A DNA stretch of 64,000 nt, taken from the NCBI RefSeq assembly GCF_009763255.1, contig NZ_WSJB01000010.1, positions 1-64,000 of the forward strand, in the 5' to 3' direction. The DNA comes from Bordetella sp. 02P26C-1. GTDB lineage: Bacteria > Pseudomonadota > Gammaproteobacteria > Burkholderiales > Burkholderiaceae_B. The position numbers and the translations under genes were made by a program. Shown here one piece after another: positions 44,884-53,990 of this stretch. The notes beneath the pieces are model-generated. The model was not told where the DNA came from and searched no databases. It saw nothing but the letters and a program-made list of their open reading frames with translations. Every line of letters starts with the position of its first letter. Positions within the stretch are counted from its first letter, which is position 1.

Positions 44884-46044
44884 ATGAAGAAGTGGTGGAG
44901 AGGGGTACTAAGCGTTTGTGGTTTGCTGTTTAGCTGTGCCGTCGGCGCGAAAGTGGAAAATATGCCCGGCGGACCCAAGGTTGATCAGCTCAACCTTCCC
45001 GAAGGCGTGACGCAGATCGCGCAGGATGTGATGTGGCTTCACTGGCTGCTGCTGACGATATGCGGCCTGATTTTCATTGGCGTCTTTGGCGTCATGTTCT
45101 ATTCGATCTGGGCGCACCGCAAATCGCGCGGTCACCAGGCCTCCACTTTTCATGAGCATCTGGGCGTTGAAGTCGCCTGGACGGTTATCCCTTTCATTAT
45201 TGTGATTGCCATGGCCCTGCCCGCTACGCGGACGGTGGTTGCCATGAAGGACACTTCCAGCTCGGACATGACGGTCAAGGTTACGGGCTACCAATGGAAA
45301 TGGGGCTACGAGTACCTTGATGGCCCAGCGAGTGGAGTGAAGTTCCTGGCCACCCTGTCCACGCCTCGCGCGCAGATCGAGAATCGCGAGCCCAAGGGTC
45401 TGTATTACCTGATGGAGACCGATAACCATCTGGTCGTGCCCGTCGACAAGAAGATTCGTGTCGTGGTGACCGCTGCCGACGTGATTCACTCGTGGATGGT
45501 CCCCGACTTTGGTGTGAAGCAGGATGCGATCCCCGGCTTTTTGCGCGATACCTGGTTCCGCGCGGAGAAGCCCGGCATTTATCGCGGTCAGTGCGCGGAG
45601 CTGTGCGGCAAGGATCACGCCTTTATGCCTATCGTGGTCGAAGTGCTGCCGCAAGATAAGTTCGACGCGTGGGCCGAAGAACAGAAAAAGAAAATGGCGG
45701 CCAACGCGGACGATCCCAACAAGGAATGGACCGCGGAAGAACTCATCGCGCGAGGCGAAAAGGTCTATGCCGCCAACTGTGTGGCCTGTCACCAGGCTAA
45801 CGGTAAAGGCGTACCTGGCTCCTTTCCGGCCCTGGATGGCGACAAAACCGTCTTAGGTCCCAAAGACGCACAACTCGATGTCGTGCTGCACGGCCGGCCC
45901 GGAACGGCGATGGCCGCGTTCGGCGGTCAGTTGAATGACGTCGAAATCGCCGCTGTCGTCACCTATACCCGCAACGCCTGGAGCAACGCAGGCAAGGGCG
46001 AAGACCCCGTGGTTCAGCCCAAGGACTCGGTCGCTAAGCGCTGA
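44884..46044 (+). CDS. ctaC: Cytochrome c oxidase subunit II fused to cytochrome c (caa3 type)
   Basis: 386 aa from the ATG at 44884 (CGGAGT upstream). Signal peptide, then two membrane helices (about residues 48-70 and 90-112). The CuA site is in [17 protein letters not shown], with the upstream His in [13 protein letters not shown] cytochrome c domain follows with heme motif CVACH and probable Met ligand in GTAMAAFGG. Electrons enter at CuA and pass to heme a in subunit I. The fused heme c marks a caa3-type enzyme. First structural gene of the oxidase operon. Confidence 0.96.
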   Translation: MKKWWRGVLSVCGLLFSCAVGAKVENMPGGPKVDQLNLPEGVTQIAQDVMWLHWLLLTICGLIFIGVFGVMFYSIWAHRKSRGHQASTFHEHLGVEVAWTVIPFIIVIAMALPATRTVVAMKDTSSSDMTVKVTGYQWKWGYEYLDGPASGVKFLATLSTPRAQIENREPKGLYYLMETDNHLVVPVDKKIRVVVTAADVIHSWMVPDFGVKQDAIPGFLRDTWFRAEKPGIYRGQCAELCGKDHAFMPIVVEVLPQDKFDAWAEEQKKKMAANADDPNKEWTAEELIARGEKVYAANCVACHQANGKGVPGSFPALDGDKTVLGPKDAQLDVVLHGRPGTAMAAFGGQLNDVEIAAVVTYTRNAWSNAGKGEDPVVQPKDSVAKR

Positions 46045-46133
46045 TCGCTAGCCCGTCCTTGAAGCGCAGAACCCGTTACGAGACATCACCGGACTCTCGC
46101 ACGAGTCCGGCAAAGAGTAGGAAGGAGTCGATC

Positions 46134-47756
46134 ATGAGCAGCGTCACTGTAGACCACGTCGCGCCGGGCCACGGGCACAGCCACGGCCACGATGACCACG
46201 ATGACCATCACCACGCCATTCCGACAGGATGGCGACGTTGGCTGTTTGCGACCAACCACAAAGACATCGGGACGATGTATCTCATCTTCTCGTTCGTCAT
46301 GTTGCTCGAGGGTGGCACGCTCGCCCTGCTCTTGCGCACGGAATTGTTCGAACCGGGTATTCAGTTCTTTCAGCCGGAACTCTTTAACCAGTTCACCACG
46401 ATGCACGGACTCATCATGGTGTTCGGCGCGATCATGCCGGCCTTTGTGGGCTTTGCGAACTGGATGATTCCGCTGCAGATCGGCGCCTCGGATATGGCGT
46501 TCGCGCGGATGAATAACTTCAGCTTCTGGTTGCTGCCAGTGGCGGGCATCATGCTGACGGCGTCGTTCTTCGTGCCCGGTGGCGCGACGGCGGCAGGCTG
46601 GACCTTATATGCGCCGCTGTCCACGCAGATGGGTCCCGGCATGGATCTGGCCATCTTCGCGGTGCACATCATGGGCGCCTCGTCCATCATGGGCGCGATC
46701 AACGTGATCGTCACGATCCTCAACATGCGTGCCCCGGGCATGACGTTGATGAAGATGCCGCTGTTTTGCTGGACGTGGTTGATCACGGCTTTCCTCTTGA
46801 TCGCGGTGATGCCGGTGCTGGCCGCGGCGATCACGATGCTACTGACGGATCGCCATTTCGGCACCGGGTTCTTTAATGCCGCCGCGGGCGGCGACCCCGT
46901 GCTGTATCAGCACGTGTTCTGGTTCTTCGGGCACCCCGAGGTTTACATCATGATCTTGCCGGCGTTCGGGATCGTGTCGGCCATCGTGCCCGCGTTCTCG
47001 CGCAAGAAGTTGTTCGGCTATGCCTCGATGGTTTATGCGACCTCGGCCATCGCGGTGCTGTCCTTTATCGTGTGGGCGCACCACATGTTCACCACCGGCA
47101 TGCCGATCACCGGTCAGCTGTATTTCATGTACGCCACCATGCTGATCTCCATCCCCACCGGGGTGAAGGTGTTTAACTGGGTGGCCACGATGTGGCGCGG
47201 TTCGATGACGTTCGAGACGCCGATGTTGTTCTCGATCGGGTTTATCTTCGTGTTCACGATCGGCGGCTTCACGGGCCTGATTCTGTCGGTGGCGCCTATC
47301 GATATTCAAGTCCACGATACCTATTACGTGGTGGCGCACTTCCACTACGTGCTGGTGGCGGGTTCGCTCTTCGCGTTGTTCGCGGGCGCCTATTACTGGG
47401 TGCCGAAGTGGACCGGCCGCATGTACAACGAAAAGCTGGGCAAGCTGCATTTCTGGTCGACGCTGATTTCGTTTAACGTGACCTTCTTCCCGATGCACTT
47501 TCTGGGTCTGGCTGGCATGCCGCGTCGTTATGTGGATTATGCGGCGCAGTTCACGACCTTCCACCAGATCGCGACGATTGGCGCGTTCTGGTTTGGCATC
47601 TCGCAGTTGCTCTTCCTCTACATCATGCTGCAGTGCTATCGCGGCAAGGGTGCAATCGCGCCGGCCAAGCCGTGGGAAGGTGCCGAGGGTCTGGAATGGA
47701 CGGTGCCGTCGCCGGCGCCCTTCCATACCTTCGAGACGCCGCCCGAGGTGAAGTAA
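46134..47756 (+). CDS. ctaD: Cytochrome c oxidase subunit I
   Basis: 540 aa, 12 membrane helices, from the ATG at 46134 with GAAGGAG upstream. It carries heme and CuB ligands: [30 protein letters not shown] (the His-Pro-Glu-Val-Tyr active-site helix with the His-Tyr crosslink pair), AHHMFTTG and HFHYVLVAG. It reduces oxygen and pumps protons. The first 30 residues are unusually rich in His and Asp ([16 protein letters not shown]), a cytoplasmic tail that could bind metal. Confidence 0.97.
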   Translation: MSSVTVDHVAPGHGHSHGHDDHDDHHHAIPTGWRRWLFATNHKDIGTMYLIFSFVMLLEGGTLALLLRTELFEPGIQFFQPELFNQFTTMHGLIMVFGAIMPAFVGFANWMIPLQIGASDMAFARMNNFSFWLLPVAGIMLTASFFVPGGATAAGWTLYAPLSTQMGPGMDLAIFAVHIMGASSIMGAINVIVTILNMRAPGMTLMKMPLFCWTWLITAFLLIAVMPVLAAAITMLLTDRHFGTGFFNAAAGGDPVLYQHVFWFFGHPEVYIMILPAFGIVSAIVPAFSRKKLFGYASMVYATSAIAVLSFIVWAHHMFTTGMPITGQLYFMYATMLISIPTGVKVFNWVATMWRGSMTFETPMLFSIGFIFVFTIGGFTGLILSVAPIDIQVHDTYYVVAHFHYVLVAGSLFALFAGAYYWVPKWTGRMYNEKLGKLHFWSTLISFNVTFFPMHFLGLAGMPRRYVDYAAQFTTFHQIATIGAFWFGISQLLFLYIMLQCYRGKGAIAPAKPWEGAEGLEWTVPSPAPFHTFETPPEVK

Positions 47757-47774
47757 ACACAAGAGGCGATAGTC

Positions 47775-47888
47775 ATGACTCCGGAGCAACGCCGTCGTAA
47801 TAAGAAAGTTGCGCTGATCTTGGTGGCGCTGGTGGTGGCGTTGTTCGCCTGGACGTTCTTTCGCGGCTCCGTGGTGTTTACCAAATAG
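47775..47888 (+). CDS. Cytochrome oxidase small assembly protein
   Basis: 37 aa: a basic N-terminus (MTPEQRRRNKKVALI), one membrane helix and a short FFRGSVVFTK tail. Small proteins of this type sit directly after ctaD in many Burkholderiales oxidase clusters and are annotated as cytochrome oxidase small assembly proteins; the exact role is not known to me. It starts 18 bases after ctaD (GAGGCGATAGTC upstream). The next gene begins eight bases after its stop, where ctaG is expected but missing. Confidence 0.75.
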   Translation: MTPEQRRRNKKVALILVALVVALFAWTFFRGSVVFTK

Positions 47889-47896
47889 GTGCTGCG

Positions 47897-48121
47897 ATGA
47901 CCCAAGACATCCGTGATGCTTCGCGACGCAAGCTGAGCTTTTTTCAAACGCTCAAAGCCGTGTTGTGGGGAATGTTCGGCGTGCGTCGCGGGTCGGGTTA
48001 TCAAGAGGATGCGGCCAAGCTTAACCCCGTGCATCTGATCATCGCGGGCATCTTGGCAGGCGTGATTTTTGTATTGGTGCTAATCGCGATCGTGCGATGG
48101 GCCGTGGCGAGTTTGAGCTAA
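47897..48121 (+). CDS. DUF2970 domain-containing protein
   Basis: 74 aa. The family pattern FQTLKAVLWGMFGVRRGSGY followed by KLNPVHLIIAGILAGVIFV is clear: an amphipathic start and one membrane helix. DUF2970 proteins are regular members of betaproteobacterial cytochrome oxidase operons, between the assembly genes and ctaE, with no assigned function. It ends ten bases before ctaE, whose ribosome site AAGGAGA begins at its stop. Confidence 0.88.
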   Translation: MTQDIRDASRRKLSFFQTLKAVLWGMFGVRRGSGYQEDAAKLNPVHLIIAGILAGVIFVLVLIAIVRWAVASLS

Positions 48122-48131
48122 GGAGACGACC

Positions 48132-49007
48132 ATGAGTGCAAGCCACTCGGTTCATGTGAAAGAGGCGCCTTACTACTACGTACCCGCGGATTCCGCGCAC
48201 CCCGTGCGCACAGCGGTCTGTCTGTTGGCGATGGGCTTGGGCGCGGCGGCTTGGATTAACCAGGTCGGCTGGGGCAAGTGGGTCGTGCTGGTGGGCTTTC
48301 TGGGTCTGATCACCTCGCTCTATTACTGGTTTGGCGATGCGATACAGGAATCGGAAACCGGCCTGAACAGCAGACGCATCGATGTGTCGTATCGATGGAG
48401 CATGAGCTGGTTCATCTTTTCCGAGGTCATGTTCTTTGCGGCGTTTTTCGGCGCGCTCTGGTATGTGCGTACGATCACGACGCCATGGCTGGGTGACTTG
48501 GATCACCGCTTGATGCTGTGGCCGGATTTTCAGGCGGCGTGGCCGAACTTCGGGCCGGCCGGGGTGGTCGAGCCGTTCCAGACCGTGGGCCCGTTCTGGC
48601 TGCCGACCATCAATACCGCGTTGCTGCTGACCTCGGGTGTCACGCTGACCATCGCGCACCATGCGCTGCGTGAGGACCATCGTCGCAAGGCGATCTTCTG
48701 GTTGTTCGCCACGGTGGCGCTTGGTTTTATCTTCGTGGTGTGCCAGGCGTATGAGTACCGTCACGCTATTTACGACCTGAACCTGAAATTCAGCTCTGGC
48801 GCGTATGGGTCGCTGTTTTACATGCTGACTGGCTTTCACGGCTTTCACGTGATCATTGGCGCGACCATGCTGACGGTGATCATGATCCGTCTGATGCGCG
48901 GCCACTTCACCCCTCAGCATCACTTCGGCTTTGAGGGCGCGGCGTGGTACTGGCACTTCGTGGACGTGGTGTGGCTGGGCCTGTACTTGTTTGTCTACTG
49001 GTTCTAA
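48132..49007 (+). CDS. ctaE: Cytochrome c oxidase subunit III
   Basis: 291 aa with seven membrane helices. It starts with a polar segment including PYYYVPADSAHPVRTAV, then shows SWFIFSEVMFFAAFFGALWY (the conserved Glu), FQAYEYRHA-like VCQAYEYRHAIY, GFHGFHVIIGATML and AAWYWHFVDVVWL. It stabilises subunit I and proton uptake. AAGGAGA is seven bases upstream of the ATG. Last structural oxidase gene of this transcript; GC hairpins follow. Confidence 0.96.
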   Translation: MSASHSVHVKEAPYYYVPADSAHPVRTAVCLLAMGLGAAAWINQVGWGKWVVLVGFLGLITSLYYWFGDAIQESETGLNSRRIDVSYRWSMSWFIFSEVMFFAAFFGALWYVRTITTPWLGDLDHRLMLWPDFQAAWPNFGPAGVVEPFQTVGPFWLPTINTALLLTSGVTLTIAHHALREDHRRKAIFWLFATVALGFIFVVCQAYEYRHAIYDLNLKFSSGAYGSLFYMLTGFHGFHVIIGATMLTVIMIRLMRGHFTPQHHFGFEGAAWYWHFVDVVWLGLYLFVYWF

Positions 49008-49060
49008 GCGAACACGGGCGTCACCGTGGCATCGGGGTGGCGCCTACGGGCACGCTCCGC

Positions 49061-49099
49061 GGGCTGCGCCAGGCGCAGCCACGCAGACGGGCGCAGCCC
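49061..49099. repeat. Mutually exclusive GC hairpins between ctaE and the DUF2909 gene
   Basis: GGCTGCGCC (49062-49070) and GGCGCAGCC (49072-49080) form a tight palindrome. A second copy, GGCGCAGCCC (49090-49099), can instead pair with GGGCTGCGCC (49061-49070) over ten bases. It lies between converging genes and probably serves as a bidirectional 3' end; there is no T run. Confidence 0.45.
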
Positions 49100-49107
49100 G
49101 GCAGTGA

Positions 49108-49308
49108 TCAGCGAAAACCGGTACTCTCTATCCAGCCCATGTGGTGGGCGAACAGCACAAACAAAAACAGGACCACCGATAACCCGATGCGTACCGTCAA
49201 TGCGTTGACCGTACGATTGGTGGTGCCCTTATCCTTCATCAAGTAAAACAGCGCAGACGCCAGACTGGCCAGAATACCGATGAATGCCAAGACGACAACA
49301 ATGCGCAT
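49108..49308 (-). CDS. Twin transmembrane protein (DUF2909)
   Basis: 66 aa. It has two hydrophobic helices (about residues 3-22 and 42-59) joined by a basic loop (MKDKGTTNRTVNALTVRIG). The size, loop and position, antiparallel between ctaE and SURF1, match the DUF2909 small membrane protein found in betaproteobacterial oxidase clusters. Function unknown; a role in oxidase assembly is suggested only by context. Confidence 0.8.
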   Translation of the reverse strand: MRIVVVLAFIGILASLASALFYLMKDKGTTNRTVNALTVRIGLSVVLFLFVLFAHHMGWIESTGFR

Positions 49309-49343
49309 TTTGGCCTCCGGGGTAAAACGGAATTATTGCAGAC

Positions 49344-50108
49344 ATGGCTCATTCAGTACGGCGTATCTTGTTAACTTTGGTACTGCTGGGCCTGGTCGTC
49401 GCGCTGTGTGTTTCGTTGGGGGCATGGCAGCTGCGTCGCGCGGACGAACGTCTGGCCACGGCCGAGCGCATTGAGGCAGGCCGGGCGCAGACGCCCGTGG
49501 TGCTTAGAGCAAGCACGCCCGATACGGAGCTTACCGCCTGGCGGCCGGCGCGGGTCGCGGGACAATGGCTGAATCAATTCACCATCTTGCTGGATAACCG
49601 TAACCAGCACGGCAAACCCGGCTACTGGCTTGCCACGCCGATGCTGCTTGCCGGGCGCGATGAAGTCGCGGTGCTGGTGCTGCGCGGATGGCTGCCTCGG
49701 ACCTTGGGTGCGAATGCGGGCGTGCGTCAGCTTCCCGATCTGCCACCGACGCCAGACGGCGTCCAGACCATCGTGGGCGAGATGTATCCCCACGTGCCGC
49801 GCTTGTTTGAATTATGGTCATTGGGCTCAGACAAACAGGGTCAGTTGCCGGCGACCTTGCCTGCCGCGGACGGCATCCCACAGTTGCAGAATCTGGAATT
49901 GGCCGACTACTCCAAGGCCACGGGATTGCGGCTGCTGCCCGTGGTTCTGATGCAGACCGAGGGCGAGGACGCGCTGGTGCGCGATTGGCCCCAGCCGTCC
50001 GTCGACTATCACCAGAATCGCGGCTATGCACTGCAGTGGTTTTCATTCGCGGCAATTGCCGCGATCGCGGCCTTGGTGCTGGCCTGGCGCACCTGGCGGC
50101 GGCCGTGA
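49344..50108 (+). CDS. SURF1-family cytochrome oxidase assembly protein
   Basis: 254 aa with an N-terminal and a C-terminal membrane helix enclosing a periplasmic domain. The family motifs LGAWQLRRADERLA, LLDNRNQHGKPGYWL, VLRGWLPR and the C-terminal HQNRGYALQWFSFAAIA are present. SURF1 helps insert or retain heme a in subunit I. The start ATG is 35 bases from the divergent DUF2909 start. It is the first of a plus-strand assembly run that continues to the SCO gene. Confidence 0.93.
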   Translation: MAHSVRRILLTLVLLGLVVALCVSLGAWQLRRADERLATAERIEAGRAQTPVVLRASTPDTELTAWRPARVAGQWLNQFTILLDNRNQHGKPGYWLATPMLLAGRDEVAVLVLRGWLPRTLGANAGVRQLPDLPPTPDGVQTIVGEMYPHVPRLFELWSLGSDKQGQLPATLPAADGIPQLQNLELADYSKATGLRLLPVVLMQTEGEDALVRDWPQPSVDYHQNRGYALQWFSFAAIAAIAALVLAWRTWRRP

Positions 50109-50180
50109 GGGCGCCCAGGATTTTGGAACTTTCCCCCGATCAACGACTCTGTCGATGCTGGCTCCCATAGGAAGATACAC

Positions 50181-50897
50181 GTGGCGCAAATGAATCTCAC
50201 CGGTCCTGCGAAGAAGCGATCGCTCACGCCGCTGGTATTGGTATTGCTGTGTTGCCTTGCGCCCGTCGTGGCGGCTTTTCTCGTCTATAGCAACCCGCAA
50301 TGGTGGCCGGATCAGTCCAGCAACTATGGCACCCTGGTCGAGCCGCAGCGCCCCATGCCGGGCCCAGATGCGCTGCAATTGACTACACTAGAGGGCGAGC
50401 CCTTTGACCTGAATAGTCTGAAGGGCAAATGGCTGCTAGTCAGCGCAGGCGAGGCCGCGTGTCCCGAATCCTGCGCCCGCCAGTTGTTCATCACCCGTAA
50501 TTCGCATGCCAGCCAAGGCAAGAATGTCGACCGGCTGGCGCGTGTCTGGTTCATCACCGATGACGGCCAGGTGCCTGAGAAGGTCCTGCAAGCCTACCAG
50601 GGCACGATCATGCTGCGGGCCAAGCCTGAACAACTGGCGCGTTTTCTGCTGCCCGCAGAGGCACCACCCCGCCCGGCGAGCCCGTCGGCCGATTCACCTG
50701 TACGCTCTGTTTCATTGTCCCAAGCTGTTTCTTCACCCGCCGGTCCGTCCGCCCTCGCCGCTGCGCAAGCATTGTCAGGTCCTATCTGGGTCATCGACCC
50801 GCTAGGCAATCTGATGCTGCAGTTCCCGGCCGAGGCCGATGGGGTGCGAGTACGCAAGGACATTAGCAAGCTTGTGTATAACTCGCGCATTGGTTAA
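50181..50897 (+). CDS. SCO-related thioredoxin-fold membrane protein
   Basis: 238 aa. One N-terminal membrane helix (about residues 16-36), then a thioredoxin-like domain with LEGEPFDLNSLKGKWLLVSA and a CPESC pair at the place of the SCO CxxxC. The distal His ligand of true SCO proteins is not seen; the equivalent C-terminal strand reads IWVIDPLGNLML. A Pro/Ser-rich insert (about 160-200) interrupts the domain. GTG start with AGGAAG upstream. Context (SURF1, COX15, ctaB, SCO) implies oxidase assembly; without His it may act as a thiol reductant rather than a copper carrier. Confidence 0.75.
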   Translation: MAQMNLTGPAKKRSLTPLVLVLLCCLAPVVAAFLVYSNPQWWPDQSSNYGTLVEPQRPMPGPDALQLTTLEGEPFDLNSLKGKWLLVSAGEAACPESCARQLFITRNSHASQGKNVDRLARVWFITDDGQVPEKVLQAYQGTIMLRAKPEQLARFLLPAEAPPRPASPSADSPVRSVSLSQAVSSPAGPSALAAAQALSGPIWVIDPLGNLMLQFPAEADGVRVRKDISKLVYNSRIG

Positions 50898-50909
50898 CGC
50901 CGCGTCGCT

Positions 50910-51935
50910 ATGCAATCCATCAAAGAACGTTATCGCAAACTGGTGTTTTTCACCTGGTTCCTGACCCTCGATCTGATCATGTTCGGCGCGTTTGTGCGCC
51001 TGACGGATTCGGGCCTGGGTTGTCCCGATTGGCCGGGGTGTTATGGCAGCGTCACGCCCATTGGCGCGCTCAGTGACATCCATCAAGCCGCGCAAGCCAT
51101 GCCTTATGGCCCGGTGACACTGTCCAAGGCGTGGATCGAGATGATTCATCGCTATGTCGGCGCGTTCTTAGGGATGTTGATCATCGCGATTGTGTGGATG
51201 GCGTGGCGATACCGGCGTGAATTGGGTCGCTCCCCCGTGCTCGCGGTCGTGACGTTGATCGCGGTGTGTGTGCAGGGGGCGTTCGGCGCTTGGACGGTGA
51301 CGCACAAACTCATGCCCGCCGTGGTGACGCTGCATTTGGTGCTGGGGCTGTCGCTATTGGCCTTGATGACGTGGCTATCCGCGCGCGAGCGGGTGCATGA
51401 TCCCGTGCCTGTCAGCGCCAAGCGCTGGCGACCGTGGCTGATTGTCGGACTGGCGCTATTGGCGGTGCAAATCGCGTTGGGCGGGTGGGTAAGCACTAAC
51501 TATGCTGCGCTGGCTTGTCTGGATTTCCCGACCTGTCACGGGGAATGGGTGCCCGAGATGGATTTCGCGGGCGGGTTCTCTGTGATCCGGGGCTTGGGCG
51601 AGCTGCCTTCGGGTGAAATGATTTCCCAGCATGCGCTGACGGCGATCCACTGGGTACACCGCAATTTCGCCTTTATCGTGCTGGTTTATCTCGGTGCGCT
51701 GGCGTGGCGATTGCGCGGCGTGTCGGGATTACGGGGTCCGGCTACGCTGATGCTGGCGTTGTTGGGCGCACAGTTGTTGACGGGTCTGACGACGATTTTC
51801 TTCCAGTGGCCATTGTTGATTGCGGTGTTACATAACGGCGGTGCGGCGGGCCTGACGCTGGTGAGCGTGGTCATCCTGGTGCGTCTGGCCAACGCGGGCC
51901 GTGCGCCGTCGGCCGGATCGGCGCCGGGCGTTTAA
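50910..51935 (+). CDS. ctaA: Heme A synthase (COX15/CtaA)
   Basis: 341 aa, eight membrane helices in two four-helix halves. Conserved pieces are [31 protein letters not shown] (His ligand), VTLHLVLG, the second Cys pair [14 protein letters not shown] and HWVHRNFAF. It oxidises the methyl group of heme O to give heme A for the oxidase. It starts 12 bases after the SCO-related gene and is followed directly by ctaB. Confidence 0.95.
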   Translation: MQSIKERYRKLVFFTWFLTLDLIMFGAFVRLTDSGLGCPDWPGCYGSVTPIGALSDIHQAAQAMPYGPVTLSKAWIEMIHRYVGAFLGMLIIAIVWMAWRYRRELGRSPVLAVVTLIAVCVQGAFGAWTVTHKLMPAVVTLHLVLGLSLLALMTWLSARERVHDPVPVSAKRWRPWLIVGLALLAVQIALGGWVSTNYAALACLDFPTCHGEWVPEMDFAGGFSVIRGLGELPSGEMISQHALTAIHWVHRNFAFIVLVYLGALAWRLRGVSGLRGPATLMLALLGAQLLTGLTTIFFQWPLLIAVLHNGGAAGLTLVSVVILVRLANAGRAPSAGSAPGV

Positions 51936-51945
51936 AATAGCTCCC

Positions 51946-52839
51946 ATGTCTAGTCTTGCCGCTCCTCAATCCGGCCTGTTGCGCCAGTATCTCGTGCTGA
52001 CCAAGCCGCGCGTAACGCAGCTGGCTGTGTTCTGCGCCGTCATCGGTATGTTCCTGGCCGTGCCGGGGATGCCCGATCTGGGCCGCGTTGTCTTCGGGAC
52101 CGTGGGTATCTGGTTATTGGCGGCCGCCGCCTTTGCAATCAACTGCCTGATCGAGCAGGAGGTAGATGCGCGCATGCTGCGCACCGCCCGCCGCGCCACC
52201 GCGCGCGGCACGATTTCCGCTACCCAGGTGATTTTGCTGTCCGGGTTGCTGGGCGGCGCCGGCATGCTGGTGTTGTATCACCTGGTGAATCCCTTGACGA
52301 TGTGGCTCACTTTCGCCACGTTCGTGGGCTACGCGATCATCTACACCATCATTCTCAAGCCACGCACGCCCCAAAACATCGTGATTGGCGGGATATCGGG
52401 CGCGATGCCGCCCGCGCTGGGCTGGGCGGCGGTGGCCGATGCCGTGCCCGCCCAGGCATGGGCACTGGTCTTAATTATCTTTATTTGGACGCCCCCGCAT
52501 TTCTGGGCGCTGGCGCTGTATCGCCGCCACGATTATGTGAAATCGGGGCTGCCCATGTTGCCAGTCACGCATGGCGAGGAATACACGCGACTGCAGATCC
52601 TGCTGTATAGCTTGGCGCTGGTGGCCTCGACGGTCTTGCCGTTTATCGTGCGCATGAGCGGCTGGTTCTATCTGGTGTGCGCGCTGGTGCTGGGTGCGAT
52701 GTTTGTCAGCTACGCGTGGCGGTTGTACCGTCAGTACAGCGACGAGTTGGCGCGTCGCCTGTTCCGGTTCTCGATCCTATATCTGTCGTTGTTGTTCGCC
52801 GCCTTATTGGTGGACCACTGGGCCGGCTTGTTGCTTTGA
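51946..52839 (+). CDS. ctaB: Heme O synthase (protoheme IX farnesyltransferase)
   Basis: 297 aa UbiA-family prenyltransferase with about nine helices. [15 protein letters not shown] opens the protein; the first Asp-rich site is in [20 protein letters not shown] and the second region is [23 protein letters not shown]. It adds a farnesyl group to heme B to give heme O, the substrate of CtaA. The ATG at 51946 lies ten bases after the ctaA stop; longer frames upstream are not conserved. Confidence 0.95.
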   Translation: MSSLAAPQSGLLRQYLVLTKPRVTQLAVFCAVIGMFLAVPGMPDLGRVVFGTVGIWLLAAAAFAINCLIEQEVDARMLRTARRATARGTISATQVILLSGLLGGAGMLVLYHLVNPLTMWLTFATFVGYAIIYTIILKPRTPQNIVIGGISGAMPPALGWAAVADAVPAQAWALVLIIFIWTPPHFWALALYRRHDYVKSGLPMLPVTHGEEYTRLQILLYSLALVASTVLPFIVRMSGWFYLVCALVLGAMFVSYAWRLYRQYSDELARRLFRFSILYLSLLFAALLVDHWAGLLL

Positions 52840-52856
52840 CCTGGGAGATCCCATTC

Positions 52857-53465
52857 ATGTCCGTGTTTTCCGCCCTACGCCGCACGTTATTGCGCGGCGC
52901 GGCCCTTATGCTTGCCGCCGGCGTGCTGGCCGGTTGCAGCGAGCCCGAAGCAAAATTCCAGGGTAGCGACATCACCGGGACTCACCTGGGCCGCGCGATG
53001 GCCCTGACCGATCAAAACGGCGAAAAGCGCACGATCGAGGGCTTGGCCGGCAAGGTGGTGGTGGTGTTTTTCGGGTTCACCCAGTGTCCGGACGTATGCC
53101 CCACGGCCTTGGCTGAGCTCTCGCAAGTCATGCAGAAGCTTGGCCCGGACGCCGATCGCGTGCAGGTGCTGATGGTGACCGTCGATCCCGAGCGTGACAC
53201 CCCGGAGATCCTGAAGCAATACGTGACGAGCTTCGACCCACGCTTTCTCGGCTTGACGGGTACGCCCGCCGAGATTCGCGCGGCGGCGGCATCGTTCAAA
53301 GCGTATTACGCCAAAATCCCCACCGAGGGGGACAACTACACCATGGACCATACCGCCGCCTTCTATCTCTTTGATCCGAAAGGCGAATCGCGGGTCTTGC
53401 TTGGCAATAGCCTGGGCGCCGACGCGATGGCGCACGATATCAAGCTGTTGTTGGACTCGAAATAA
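52857..53465 (+). CDS. SCO1/SenC-family copper chaperone lipoprotein
   Basis: 202 aa from the ATG at 52857 (GGGAGA upstream). The lipoprotein signal ends LAGC. Copper ligands are intact: CPDVCP in FGFTQCPDVCPTAL and the His in MDHTAAFYLFD. TVDPERDTPEIL and FDPRFLGLTG are typical SCO loops. It delivers copper to, or reduces the thiols of, CuA in CtaC. With ctaG absent from the cluster, this protein may carry more of the copper-loading work. Last gene of the assembly run. Confidence 0.94.
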   Translation: MSVFSALRRTLLRGAALMLAAGVLAGCSEPEAKFQGSDITGTHLGRAMALTDQNGEKRTIEGLAGKVVVVFFGFTQCPDVCPTALAELSQVMQKLGPDADRVQVLMVTVDPERDTPEILKQYVTSFDPRFLGLTGTPAEIRAAAASFKAYYAKIPTEGDNYTMDHTAAFYLFDPKGESRVLLGNSLGADAMAHDIKLLLDSK

Positions 53466-53511
53466 GCGCGGACGCTCGCTTGTCGCGGCGGGCGGCCGGC
53501 AGAACGCCCCT

Positions 53512-53745
53512 CTAGTTTGCCGTGGCCGGTCGGGTATTGCGCCATGCTTCGTAGGCCGCGCGCGCTTCGGGCGTCAGTTCATCGGGCGGCAGCTCGCGCC
53601 GGTGGCCCACGATCATCAAGGCGTAGGGCGTGGCCAGGGCTGCCGCTTCGCGGCACAGGCGCGATTCCTCCCCGCGCGAGGGCTCTCTTTCACGCCAGTA
53701 ATTGATGGCCTGTTCCAGTTCGGGTAGAGAGATGGGAGAATTCAT
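53512..53745 (-). CDS. DUF3717 domain-containing small protein
   Basis: 77 aa soluble protein. It starts ISLPELEQAINYWRERE and includes ESRLCREAAALATPYALMI, the DUF3717 pattern known from Burkholderiales; function unknown. The ATG at 53743-53745 is preceded by unconserved frame that I exclude. It converges with the SCO gene and diverges from the PhaM-like gene. Confidence 0.82.
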   Translation of the reverse strand: MNSPISLPELEQAINYWREREPSRGEESRLCREAAALATPYALMIVGHRRELPPDELTPEARAAYEAWRNTRPATAN

Positions 53746-53990
53746 GCGTCTATTGTCCCAGAATCGCTCGGGCCTGACTCCTTGCAGCTTGCAAAGCGTC
53801 ACCTTCGCAACAGGGCGATACTTCCGCGCACCGCCTTTGGCAGCTTGCTGCAATCGAGCGTAATATCGGCATCTGCACACGGTGACGGATCATCTTTCTG
53901 GCGAGCGGCAACTGGCCTGCCCCTGCTGCCTCGGGGCGCTGTCGCGCCGCGGATGACAGCCGCCTCCTACTGCCTGCTATCGGAGACTGT

